Origin: Colletes latitarsis
Taxonomy: Eukaryota; Arthropoda; Insecta; Hymenoptera; Colletidae
Length of the DNA stretch: 64,000 bases
NCBI RefSeq assembly: GCF_051014445.1
Contig: NC_135136.1
Location: 15,580,001 to 15,644,000 of the forward strand
Direction of reading: 5' to 3'
In this document: piece by piece, positions 38,239 through 49,900 of the stretch
How the letters are laid out: every line of letters starts with the position of its first letter
Position numbering within the stretch: the stretch's first letter is position 1
Program-made: the position numbers and the translations under genes
The notes under the pieces: model-generated
Told to the model about the DNA's origin: nothing
Database searches by the model: none
Seen by the model: the letters and a program-made list of their open reading frames with translations, nothing else

Positions 38239-38285
38239 GTGGAGGAGGACGACGAGACTGCGTCAGTCTCGTCCTTCTCCTCCAC
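38239..38285 (-). repeat. 21-bp near-perfect hairpin near ORF1 start
   Basis: Arms 38239-38259 and 38265-38285 pair at 19 of 21 positions around a 5-nt loop (GCGTC). Outer GTGGAGGAG/CTCCTCCAC and inner GACGAGACT/AGTCTCGTC are perfect and separated by a three-base imperfect step. Confidence 0.9.
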
Positions 38286-38408
38286 CTTCCACGAAGCCGG
38301 GCCAGGCGCTGGAGGCGGCGCGAGCGCCGTCACTCCAGTCCCTACACCGCCTTCGTCCTCCCCCTCTGACTTACCCCGTCCCATCCCCGTTTTAATATTG
38401 AACTCCAT

Positions 38409-38793
38409 AATATTCCCACGAGCAGGTCGGAAGAAAAGGTCCGCCCGGGCAGAGCCGCCTTACCCGGGTAAGCCTATATGCTCCGGGGGTTCGGCAGGTT
38501 CCCCGGAGGTGGTCGCTTGGGATTGGGCCTTCTCCCCCAACCATGCATCCCATCGCCGCGCACCATAGCTTAGGATTGGAGGGCGATTTTATAGAGTCGC
38601 CACACTCGTGGCCCAGGCGGTTAAGCCAAGACCCCCGTTCCTCCTGCCGTCACGTATCATTCACAAAACCAATAGGGAATTGTGAATGGGTCGTTGTGAC
38701 GACCAACAGGAGGCTTACGGTGTGTGTATGACTCGGGTACCCCGGGTTCGTTAAGCCCGTACTGCAGCTGAAAGGCTGGCAGCCCCTGAGGGG
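38409..38793 (-). other. Retrotransposon 5' UTR
   Basis: About 385 bp lie between the 5' target-site duplication and the ORF1 ATG. The region contains a 14-bp perfect palindrome CTTACCCGGGTAAG (38459-38472), an 8-bp stem CTCCGGGG/CCCCGGAG (~38480-38507), ATTCACAA/TTGTGAAT (~38650-38686) and, at the extreme 5' end, CCCC-loop-GGGG (38783-38793). R1-clade 5' UTRs normally hold an internal promoter; no specific promoter motif could be identified here. A 62-codon + strand open frame at 38543 is not supported as a gene. Confidence 0.75.
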
Positions 38794-38809
38794 ATCCCAG
38801 ACATAACTT
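38794..38809. repeat. Right target-site duplication of the retrotransposon
   Basis: ATCCCAGACATAACTT matches 32820-32835 and continues directly into normal satellite (GCGTTATCC...). It marks the element's 5' junction. Confidence 0.92.
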
Positions 38810-39539
38810 GCGTTATCCTATAAAATATTGATCGAATCCAGTTTTAATGGACAGTTTTAGTGTGGTACCACTTTACTACGTGATCCAATGCAGAAAAAAA
38901 CCTCGATCAGGTCAACATGTATGTTAAAACTGCGAAAGTATGACCCTGATGAGGGCAAATCCCAGACCTAACCTAGACATAACATGTGTTATCCTCTAAA
39001 ATATTTATCAAGACCATGTTTAATTGACTGTTTAAGTGTGGTTCCACATTACTACGTGATCCAAAGCAGAAAACACCCTCGCTCAGGTCAACATGTATGT
39101 TAAAACTGCGAAACTATGACCCTGATGAGGGCAAATCCCAGACCTAACCTAGACCTATCATGTGTTATCCTCTAAAATATTAATCGAAACCAGGTTTAAT
39201 GGTCTGTTACAGTGTGGTACCACATTACTACGTGACCGAACCTAGAAAAAACCCAGGATCTGTTCAACAAGTATGTGAAGAATGCGAAAGTATGACCCTG
39301 ATGAGGGCAAATTCCCGACCTAACCTAGGCCTAACATGTGTTATCCTCTAAAATATTAATCGAAACCAGGTTTAATGGACTGTTTCAGTGTGGTACCACA
39401 TTACTGCGTGATCCAACCCAGAAAAAAACCCAGGATCTGTTCATCAAGTATGAGAAATATGCGAAAGTACGAGCCTCATGAGAGCAAATCCCAGACCTAA
39501 CCCAGACCTAACATGAATTATTCTCTAAAATATTGATCG

Positions 39540-42500
39540 AAACCAGGTTTAATTGACTGTTTCAGTGTGGTACCACTTTACTACGTGATCCAAAGCAAAA
39601 AAAACCATCGATCAGGTCAACATGTATTTTAAATCTGCGAAAGTATGACCCTGATGAGGGCAAATCCCAGACCTAACCTAGACCTATCATGTGTTATCCT
39701 CTAAAATATTAATCGAAACCAGGTTTAATGGTCTGTTACAGTGTGGTACCACATTACTACGTGATCGAACCTAGAAAAAACCCAGGATCTGTTCAAGAAG
39801 TATGTGAAGAATGCGAAGGTATGACCCTGATGAGGGCAAATCCGAGGCCTAACCTAGACCTAACATGCGTTATCCTCTAAAATATTGATCGAAACCAGGT
39901 TTAATTGACTGTTTCAGTGTGGTACCACTTTACTACGTGATCCAAAGCAAAAAAAACCATCGATCAGGTCAACATGTATTTTAAAACTGCGAAAGTATGA
40001 CCCTGATGAGGGCAAATCCCAGACCTAACCTAGACCTATCATGTGTTATCCTCTAAAATATTAATCGAAACCAGGTTTAATGGTCTGTTACAGTGTGGTA
40101 CCACATTACTACGTGATCGAACCTAGAAAAAACCCAGGATCTGTTCAAGAAGTATGTGAAGAATGCGAAAGTATGACCCTGATGAGGGCAAATCCCTGGC
40201 CTAACCTAGACCTAAGATGCGTTATCCTCTAAAATATTGACGGAAACCAGATTTAATTGACAGTGTCAGTGTTGTACCACATTAATACGTGATCGAATCC
40301 AGAAAAAACCCAGGATCTGTTCAACAAGTATGTGAAGAACGCGAAAGTATGAGTCTGATGAGGGAAAATCCCAGGCCTAACCTAGACCTAACATGCGATA
40401 TCCTCAAAAATATTGTTCGAAACAAGGTTTAATCGACTGTTTCAGTGTGGTACCACATTACTACGTGATCCAAACCAGAAAAAAACCCAGGATCTGTTCA
40501 ACAAGTATGTGAAAAACGCGAAAGTCTGAGCCTGATGAGGTCAAATCCCAGAACTTACCCAGACATAACTTGTGTTATCCTCTAAAATATTTATCAAGAC
40601 CAGATTTAATTGACTGTTTCAGTGTGGTACCACATTACTACGTGATCCAAAGCAGAAAACACCCTCGCTCAGGTCAACATGTATGTTAAAACTGCGAAAC
40701 TATGACCCTGATGAGGGCAAATCCCTGGCCTAACCTAGACCTAACATGCGCTATCCTCTAAAATATTGGTCGAAACCAGGTTTAATGGACTGTTTCAGTG
40801 TGGTGCCACATTAGTTCGTTAACCAAACCAGTGGAAGCCCAGGATATGATCAACAAGTATGTGAAAAACGCGAAAATATGACCCTGATGAGGTCAAATCC
40901 CAGAACTTACCCAGACCTAACATGAATTATTCTCTAAAATATTGATCGAAACCAGGTTTAATTGACTGTTTCAGTGTGGTACCACTTTACTACGTGATCC
41001 AAAGCAAAAAAAACCCTCGATCGGGTCAACATGTATGTTAAGACTGCGAAAGTATGACCCTGATGAGGGCAAAACCTAGACCTCACCTAGACCTAACATG
41101 TGTTATCCTCTAAAATATTGACGGAAACCACGTGTAATTGACAGTTTCAGTGTGGTACCACATTACTACGTGTTCCAATCCAGAAAAAGCCCAGGATCTA
41201 GCCAACAAGTATGAGAAATATGCGACAGTATGAGCCTGATGAGGGCAAATCCCCGGCCTAACCTAGACCTAAGATGCGTTATCCTCTAAAATATTTATCG
41301 AAAACAGGTTTAATGGACTGTTTCAGTGCGATACCACATTACTACGTGATCCAAACCAGTGGAAGCCCAGGATATGATCAACAAGTATGTGAAAAACGCG
41401 AAAATATGACCCTGATGAGGGCAAATCGCAGACTTAACTTGCGTTATCCTATAAAATATTGATCGAAACCAGGTTTAATTGACTGTTTCTGTTTGGTACC
41501 ACTTTACTACGTGATCCAAAGCAAAAAAAACCATCGATCAGGTCAACATGTATTTTAAAACTGCGAAAGTATGACCCTGATGAGGGCAAATCCCAGACCT
41601 AACCTAGACCTATCATGTGTTATCCTCTAAAATATTAATCGAAACCTGGTTTAATGGTCTGTTACATTGTGGTACCACATTACTACGTGATCGAACCTAG
41701 AAAAAACCCAGGATCTGTTCAAGAAGTATGTGAAGAATGCGAAAGTATGACCCTGATGAGGGCAAATCCCTGGCCTAACCTAGACCTAAGATGCGTTATC
41801 CTCTAAAATATTGACGGAAACCAGATTTAATTGACAGTGTCAGTGTGGTACCACATTAATACGTGATCGAATCCAGTAAAAACCCAGGATCTGTTCAACA
41901 AGTATGTGAAGAACGCGAAAGTATGAGTCTGATGAGGGAAAATCCCAGGCCTAACCTAGACCTAACATGCGATATCCTCAAAAATATTGTTCGAAACAAG
42001 GTTTAATCGACTGTTTCAGTGTGGTACCACATTACTACGTGATCCAAACCAGAAAAAAACCCAGGATCTGTTCAACAAGTATGTGAAAAACGCGAAAGTC
42101 TGAGCCTGATGAGGTCAAATCCCAGAACTTACCCAGACATAACTTGCGTTATCCTCTAAAATATTTATCAAGACCAGGATTAATTGACTGCTTCAGTGTG
42201 GCATCACATTACTACATGATCCGAACCTGTGGAAGAAAAGGATCTGGCCAACAAGAATGAGAAGTATGCGAAAGTATGACCCTGATGATGGCAAATCCCA
42301 GAACTAATCCAGACATAACTTGCGTTATCCTCAAAAATATTGATCGAAACCAGGTTTAATTGACTGTTTCTGTGTGGTACCACATTACTACGTGTTCCAA
42401 TCCAGAAAAAGCCCAGGATCTAGCCAACAAGTATGAGAAATATGCGAAAGTAAGAGCCTGACGAAAGCAAATCCCAGACCTAACCTAGACCTAACATGCG

Positions 42501-43920
42501 TTATCCTCAAAAATATTGACCGAAACCAGGTTTAGTGGACTCTTCCAGTGTGGTACCACATTACTGCGTGATCCAACCCAGAAAAAACCCAGGATCTGTT
42601 CAACAAGTATGTGAAAAATGCGAAAGTATGACCCTGATGAGGGCAAATCCCAGACCTATCCCAGACCTAACTTGCGTTGTCGTCTAAAATATTCATGGAA
42701 ACCAGGTTTACATGAATGTGTCAGTGTGGTACCACATTACTACGTGATCCAATCCAGAAAAGGTCCAGGATCTAGCCATCAAGAATGAGAAATATGCGAA
42801 AGTAAGAGCCTGACGAAAGCAAATCCCAGACCTAACCTAGACCTAACATGCGTTATCCTCAAAAATAATGATCGAAACCAGGTTTAATCGACTGTTTCAG
42901 AGTGGTACCACGTTACTACGTGATCCAAACCAGAAAAAGCCTAGAATCTGGCCATCAAGTATGAGAAATATGCGAAAGTACGAGCCTCATGAGAGCAAAT
43001 CCCAGACCTAACCCAGACCTAACATGAATTATTCTCAAAAATATTGACCGAAACCAGGTTTAGTGGACTGTTCCAGTGTGGTACCACATTACTGCGTGAT
43101 CCAACCAAGAAAAAACCCAGGATCTGTTCAACAAGTATGCGAAGAATGCGAAAGTATGACCCTGATGAGGGCAAATCCCAGGCCTAACCTAGACCTAATT
43201 TGCGTTATCCTATAAAATATTGATCGAAACCAGGTTTAATTGACTGTTTCAGTGTGGTACCACTTTACTACGTGATCCAAAGCAAAAAAAACCATCGATC
43301 AGGTCAACATGTATTTTAAAACTGCGAAAGTATGACCCTGATGAGGGCAAATCCCAGACCTAACCTAGACCTATCATGTGTTATCCTCTAAAATATTAAT
43401 CGAAACCAGGTTTAATGGTCTGTTACAGTGTGGTACCACATTACTACGTGATCGAACCTAGAAAAAACCCAGGATCTGTTCAAGAAGTATGTGAAGAATG
43501 CGAAAGTATGACCCTGATGAGGGCAAATCCCTGGCCTAACCTAGACCTAAGATGCGTTATCCTCTAAAATATTGATCGAAACCAGGTTTAATTGACTGTT
43601 TCAGTGTGGTACCACTTTACTACGTGATCCAAAGCAAAAAAAACCATCGATCAGGTCAACATGTATTTTAAAACTGCGAAAGTATGACCCTGATGAGGGC
43701 AAATCCCAGACCTAACCTAGACCTATCATGTGTTATCCTCTAAAATATTAATCGAAACCAGGTTTAATGGTCTGTTACAGTGTGGTACCACATTACTACG
43801 TGATCGAACCTAGAAAAAACCCAGGATCTGTTCAAGAAGTATGTGAAGAATGCGAAAGTATGACCCTGATGAGGGCAAATCCCTGGCCTAACCTAGACCT
43901 AAGATGCGTTATCCTCTAAA
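39540..43920. repeat. Local higher-order repeats in right satellite
   Basis: A block with AAAGCAAAAAAAACCATCG and ATGTATTTTAAA followed by GATCGAACCTAGAAAAAACC recurs near 39,590, 39,945, 41,515, 43,275 and 43,630. Steps of ~351-355 bp indicate tandem dimers. The longer stretch 39,885-40,570 reappears at about 41,459-42,144 (offset ~1,574 bp, nine monomers), including the private ATTTAATTGACAGTGTCAG variant. Confidence 0.75.
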
Positions 43921-46900
43921 ATATTTATCGAAACCAGGTTGAATGGACTGTTTCTGAGTGGTACCACATTAGTACGTGATCCAAACCAGAAAAAGCCTGG
44001 GATCTGCTGAACAAGTATGTGAAAAACGCGAAAATATGATCCTAATGAGGGCAAATCCCAGTCCTGTCGCAGACCTAACTTGCGTTATCCTATAAAATAT
44101 TGATCGAAACCAGGTTTAATTGACTGTTTCAGGGTGGTACCACTTTACTACGTGATCCAAAGCAGAAAAAACCATCGATCAGGTCAACATGTATCTGAAA
44201 ACTGCGAAAGTATGACCCTGATGAGGGCAAATCCCATACCTAACCTAGACCTAACACGTGTTATCCTCTAAAATATTCATCGAAACCGGGTTTAATTGAC
44301 TGTCTCAGTGTGGTACCACATTACTACGTGATCGAAACAAGAAAAAACCCAGGATCTGTTCAAGATGTATGAGAAATATGCGAAAGTATGAGCCTGATGA
44401 GGGCAAATCCTAGACCTAACCCAGACCTAACATGCGTTATCCTCTAAAATATTTATCAAGACCAGGTTTAATTGACTGTTTCAGTGTGGTACCACATTAT
44501 TACGTGATCCAAAGCAGAAAAAACCCTCGCTCATGTCAACATGTATGTTAAAACTGCGAAACTATGACCCTGATGAGGGCAAATCCCTGGCCTAACCTAG
44601 ACCTAACATGCGCTATCCTCTAAAATATTGACCGAGACCAGGTTTAATGGACTGTTTCAGTGTGGTACCACATTAGATCGTGATCCAAACCAGAAAAAGC
44701 TATGGATCTGTTCAACAAGTATGTGAAAAACGCGTAAATAAGACCCTGATGAGGGAAAATCCCAGACCTAACTTGCGTTATCCTATAAAATATTGATCGA
44801 AACAAGGTTTAATCGACTGTTTCAGTGTGGTGCCACATTACTACGTGATCCAAACCAGAAAAAACCCTCGATCAGGTCAACATGTATGTTAAAACTGCGA
44901 AAGTGTGACCCTGATGAGGGCAAATCCCTGGCCTAACCTAGACGTAACATGCGTTATCCTCTAAAATATTGATCGAAACCACGTTGAATGGACTGTTTCC
45001 GAGTGGTACCACATTAGTACATAATCCAAACCAGAAAAAGCCTGGGATCTGCTCAACAAGTATGTGAAAAACGCAAAAATATGACCCTGATAAGGGAAAA
45101 TCCCAGACCTAACTTGCGTTATCCTATAAAATATTGATCGAAACAAGGTTTAATCGACTGTTTCAGTGTGGTACCACATTACTACGTGATCCAAACCAGA
45201 AAAAATCCAGGATCTGATCAACAAGTATGTGAAAAACGCGAAAGTCTGAGCCTGATGAGGTCAAATCCCAGAACTTACCCAGACATAACTTGCGTTATCC
45301 TCTAAAATATTTATCAAGACCAGGATTAATTGACTGTCTCAGTGTGGTACTACTTTACTACGTGATCTAATGCAGAAAAAAACCCAGGATCTGTTCATCA
45401 AGTATGTGAAGAATGCGAAAGTATGAGTCTGATGTGGGCAAATCCCAGGCCTAACCTAGACCTAACTTGCATTATCCTCTAAAATATTGATCGAAACGAG
45501 GTTTAACTGACTGTTTCAGTGTGGTACCACATTACTACGTGATCGAAACAAGAAAAAACCCAGGATCTGTTCAAGAAGTATGTGAAGAATGCGAAAGTAT
45601 GAGTCTGGTGAGGGCAAATCCTAGACCTAACCTAGACTTAACGTGTGTTATCCTCTAAAATATTGATCGAAATCAGGATTAATCGACTGTTTCAGTGTGG
45701 TACCACATTACTACGTGATCCAAACCAGAAAAGCCCAGGATCTGTTCAACAAGTATGTGAAAAATGCGAAAATATGACCCTGATGAGGGCAAATCCCAGG
45801 GCTAACCTACCCCTAACATGCGTTATCCTCTAAAATATTGATCGAACCCAGGTTTAATGGACTGTTTCAGAGTGGGACCACATTAGTACGTGATCCAAAC
45901 CAGAAAAAGCCAGGGATCTGTTCAACAAGTATGAGAATTATGCGAAAGTATGACCCGGATGAGGGCAAATCCCAGACCTAACCTAGACCTAACATGTGTT
46001 ATCCTCTAAAATATCAATCGACACCAGTTTTAATGGTCTGTTACAGTGTGGTACCACATTACTACGTGATCCAAACCAGAAAAAACCCAGGATCTGGCCA
46101 ACATGTATGCGAAAAATGTGAAAGTATGACCCTGATGTGGGCAAATCCCTGGCCTAACCTAGACCTAACATGCGTTATCCTCTAAAATATTGATCGAAAC
46201 CAGGTTTAATGGACTGTTTCTGTGTGGTACCACATTACTACGTCATCCAAACCAGAAAAACCCAGGATCTGTTCAACAAGTATGTGAAGAATGCGAAAGT
46301 ATGAATCTGATGTGGGCAAATCCCAGGCCTAACCTAGACATAACATGCGTTATCCTCTAATATATTGATCGAAACCAGGTTCAATGGACTGTTTCAGTGT
46401 GGTACCACATTACTACGTGATCCAAACCAGAAAAAACCCAGGATCTGGCCAACATGTATGCGAAAAATGTGAAAGTATGACCCTGATGTGGGCAAATCCC
46501 TGGCCTAACCTAGACCTAACATGCGTTATCCTCTAAAATATTGATCGAAACCGGGTTTAATGGACTGTTTCAGTGTGGTACCACAATACTACGTGATCCA
46601 AACCAGAAAAACCCAGGATCTGTTCAACAAGTATATGAAAAACGCGAAAGTATGAGCCTGATGAGGGCAAATCCCAGAACTATCCCAGACATAACTTGCG
46701 TTATCCTCTAAAACATTGATCGAAACCAGGTTTAATTGACTGATTTAATGTGGTACCGCTTTGCTACGTGATCCAAAGCAGAAAAAACCCAGGATCTGTT
46801 CAACAAGTATGTGAAGAATGCGAAAGTATGAGTCTGATGAGGGAAAATCCCAGGCCTAACCTAGACCTAACATGCGTTATCCTCAAAAATATTGATCGAA

Positions 46901-49900
46901 ACGAGGTTTATTCGACTGCTTCTGTGTGGTACCACATTCCTACGTGATCCAAACCAGAAAACACCCAGGATCTGTTCAACAAGTATGTGAAGGATGCGAA
47001 TCTATGAGTCTGATGAGGGAAAATCCCAGGCGTAACCTCGACCTAACATGCGTTATCCTCAAAAATATTCATCGAAACCAGGTTTAATGGACTGTTTCAG
47101 TGTGGTACCACATTACTACGTGTTCCAATCCAGAAAAAACCCAGGATCTGTTCAGGAAGTATGTGAAGAATGCGAATGTATGAGTTTGATGAGGGCAAAT
47201 CCTGGACCTAACCCAGACCTAACATATGTTATCCTCTAAAATATTGATGGAATACAGGTTTAATTGACTGTTTCAGTGTGGTACCACATTACTACGTGAT
47301 CCAAACCAGTAAAATCCAGGGATCTGTTCAACATGTATGTTAAAACTGCGAAAGTATGACCCTGATGAGGGCAAATCCCAGACCTAACCTAGACCTAACA
47401 TGTGTTATCCATTAAAATATTAATCCAAACCAGGTTTAATGGTCTGTATCAGTGTGGTACCACAATACTACGTGATCCAAACCAGAAAAACCCAGGATCT
47501 GTTCAACAAGTATATGAAAAACGCGAAAGTATGAGCCTGATGAGGGCAAATCCCAGAACTATCCCAGACATAACTTGCGTTATCCTCTAAAACATTGATC
47601 GAAACCAGGTTTAATTGACTGATTTAATGTGGTACCGCTTTGCTACGTGATCCAAAGCAGAAAAAACCCACGATCAGGTCAACATGTATGTTATAACTGC
47701 GAAATTATGACCCTGATGAGGGCAAATCCCAGACCTAAGCTAGACCTAACATGCGTTATCCTCAAAAATATTGATCGAAACCAGGTTTAATCGACTGTTT
47801 CAGTGTGGTACCACATTACTACGTGATCCAATCCAGAAAAAACCCAGGATCTGTTCAAGAAGTATGTGAAGAAAGCGAATGTATGAGATTGATGAGGGCA
47901 AATCCTGGACCTAACCCGGGCCTAACATATGTTATCCTCTAAAATATTGATGGAATACAGGTTTAATTGACTGTTTCAGTGTGGTACCACATTACTACGT
48001 GATTCAAACCAGTAAAATCCAGGGATCTGTTCAACATGTATGTTAAAACTGCGAAAGTATGACCCTGATGAGGGCAAATCCCAGACGTAACCTAGACCTA
48101 ACATGTATTATCCTCTAAAATATTGACGGAAACCAGATTTAATTGACTGTTTCAGTGTGGTACCACATTAATACGTGATCGAATCCAGAAAAAACCAGGG
48201 ATCTGTTCAACAAGTATGTGAAGAACGCGAAAGTATGAGTCTGATGAGGGAAAATCCCAGGCCTAACCTAGACCTAACATGCGATATCCTCAAAAATATT
48301 GCTCGAAACAAGGTTTAATCGACTGTTTCAGTGTGGTTCCACATTACTACGTGATACAAACCAGAAAAAAACCCAGGATCTGTTCAACAAGTATGTGAAG
48401 AATGCGAAAGTATGAGTCTGATGTGGGCAAATCCCAGGCCTAACCTAGACAGAACATGCGTTATCCTCTAAAATATTGATCGAAACCAGGTTTAATGCAC
48501 CGTTTCTGAGTGGTACCACATAACTACGTGATCCAAACCAGAAAAAGCCCAGAATCTGACCATCAAGTATGAGAAATATGCGAAAGTACGAGCCTGATGA
48601 GAGCAAATCCCAGACCTAACCTAGACCTAACATGCGTTATCCTCTAAAATATTGATCGAAACCAGGTTTAATGGACTGTTTCAGTGTGGTACCACATTAC
48701 TACGTGATCCAAACCAGAAAAAATCCCAGGATCTGTTCAACAAGTATGTGAAAAACGCGAAAATATGACCCTGATGAGGGCAAATCCCAGACATATCCCA
48801 GACCTAACATGCGTTATCCTCTAAAATATTGATCGAAACCTGGTTTAATTGACTGTTTCAGTGTGGTACCACATTACTACGTGCTCCAAACTAGAAAAAA
48901 CCCAGGATCTGTTCAACAACTATGTGAAGAATGCGAAAGTATGAGTCTGATGAGGGCAAATCCCAGGCCTAACCTAGACCTAACATCCGTTATCCTCTAA
49001 AATATTGATCGAAACCAGGTTTCATGGACTGTTTCAGTGTGGTACCACATTACTACGTGCTCCAAACTAGAAAAAACCCAGGATCTGTTCAACAACTATG
49101 TGAAGAATGCGAAAGTATGAGTTTGATGTGGGCAAATCCCAGGCCTAACCTAGACAGAACATGCGTTATCCTCTAAAATATTGATCGAGACCAGGTTTAA
49201 TGCACCTGTTTCTGAGTGGTACCACATAACTACGTGATCCAAACCAGAAAAAGCCCAGAATCTGACCATCAAGTATGAGAAATATGCGAAAGTGCGAGCC
49301 TGAGGAGAGCAAATCCCAGACCTAACCTAGTCCTAACATGAATTATTCTCTAAAATATTGATCGAAACCAGGTTTAATGGACTGTTTCAGTGTGGTACCA
49401 CATTACTACGTGATCCAATCCAGCAAAAGCCCAGAATCTCTTCGAAAAGTATGTGAAAAACGCGAAAGTATGAGCCTGATGAGGGCAAATCCCAGACATA
49501 TCCCAGACATAACTTGCGTTATCCTTTAATATATTTATCGAAACCAGGTTAAATTGACTGTTTTAGTGTGGTACCACTTTGCTACGTGATCCAAAGCAGA
49601 AAAAACCCTCGCTCAGGTCAATATGAATGTTAAAACAGCGAAAGTATGACCGTGATGAGGGCAAATCCCAGCCCAAACCTAGACCTAACATGCGTTAACC
49701 TCTAAGATATTGATTGAAACCAGGATTTATCGACTGTTTCAGTGTGGTACCACATTACTACTTGACCCAAAACAGAAAAAGACAGGATCTGTTAAACAGG
49801 TTTGTGATAAATGCGAAGGTATGAGCCTGATGAAGGCAGATCCCAGACCTATCCAAGACCTAACTTGCGTTATCCTCTAAAATATTGATCACAACCTGGT

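Larger units (their letters stand above)
36553..38408 (-). pseudogene. ORF1: gag-like RNA-binding protein, frameshifted near C-terminus
   Basis: ATG at 38408 begins a 660-codon open frame that runs to 36426, but its last part is out of the original frame. Seen in order: acidic/Ser N-terminus (SSSSSTRSLIGSKRKR), a charged helical stretch likely to be a coiled coil (LKAAAEEMREAARELRGRNARLQ, about residues 125-160), a Pro/Ala/Lys-rich linker, a folded region ending VLVGWVSARVEIL, then knuckles CHRCLELRHVRQWC (514-527) and CYRCGAKEHRASQC (537-550) and a truncated third, CPLC (556-559). Such ORF1 proteins bind the element RNA and form the ribonucleoprotein. A 19-bp tandem duplication (36690-36727) and probably one extra C in an adjacent 9-base run shift the frame. 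Removing 20 nt gives exactly 611 codons ending at TAA 36553. The later frame continues AAPAPVPRAVASSSMEVDG up to that stop. Confidence 0.88.
32834..38793 (-). mobile_element. R1-clade-like non-LTR retrotransposon, apparently full length, inactive
   Basis: A ~5.96-kb GC-rich element is inserted in the satellite on the minus strand. Reading in its sense direction, it has a ~385-bp 5' UTR, a gag-like ORF1 with CCHC knuckles, ORF2 with an N-terminal APE-type endonuclease, reverse transcriptase and a C-terminal Cys/His motif, a ~516-bp 3' UTR and a 25-nt poly(A). The 14-16 bp target-site duplication on both sides shows integration by target-primed reverse transcription and suggests the 5' end is complete. 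The LQANLNHCRAAQDLM start of ORF2, the GVPQGSVLGPLLWN motif and the TAATG ORF1/ORF2 junction fit the R1 clade (R1, TRAS, SART), which is rich in target-specific elements. Both ORFs carry disabling changes. The composition differs sharply from the AT-richer host satellite. The exact family is not identified. Confidence 0.93.

Noticed and set aside
37102..38568. 488-codon + strand open frame, and other long + strand frames at 34416-35606 and 35011-36177
   Set aside because: They are antisense to the retrotransposon ORFs, Arg/Pro/Ser-rich and without recognisable motifs. GC-rich coding DNA yields such shadow frames.
38409..38793. Clear HDV-like ribozyme at the element's 5' end
   Set aside because: Short stems exist, but the P1/P1.1/P2/P3/P4 double-pseudoknot order could not be laid out by hand.
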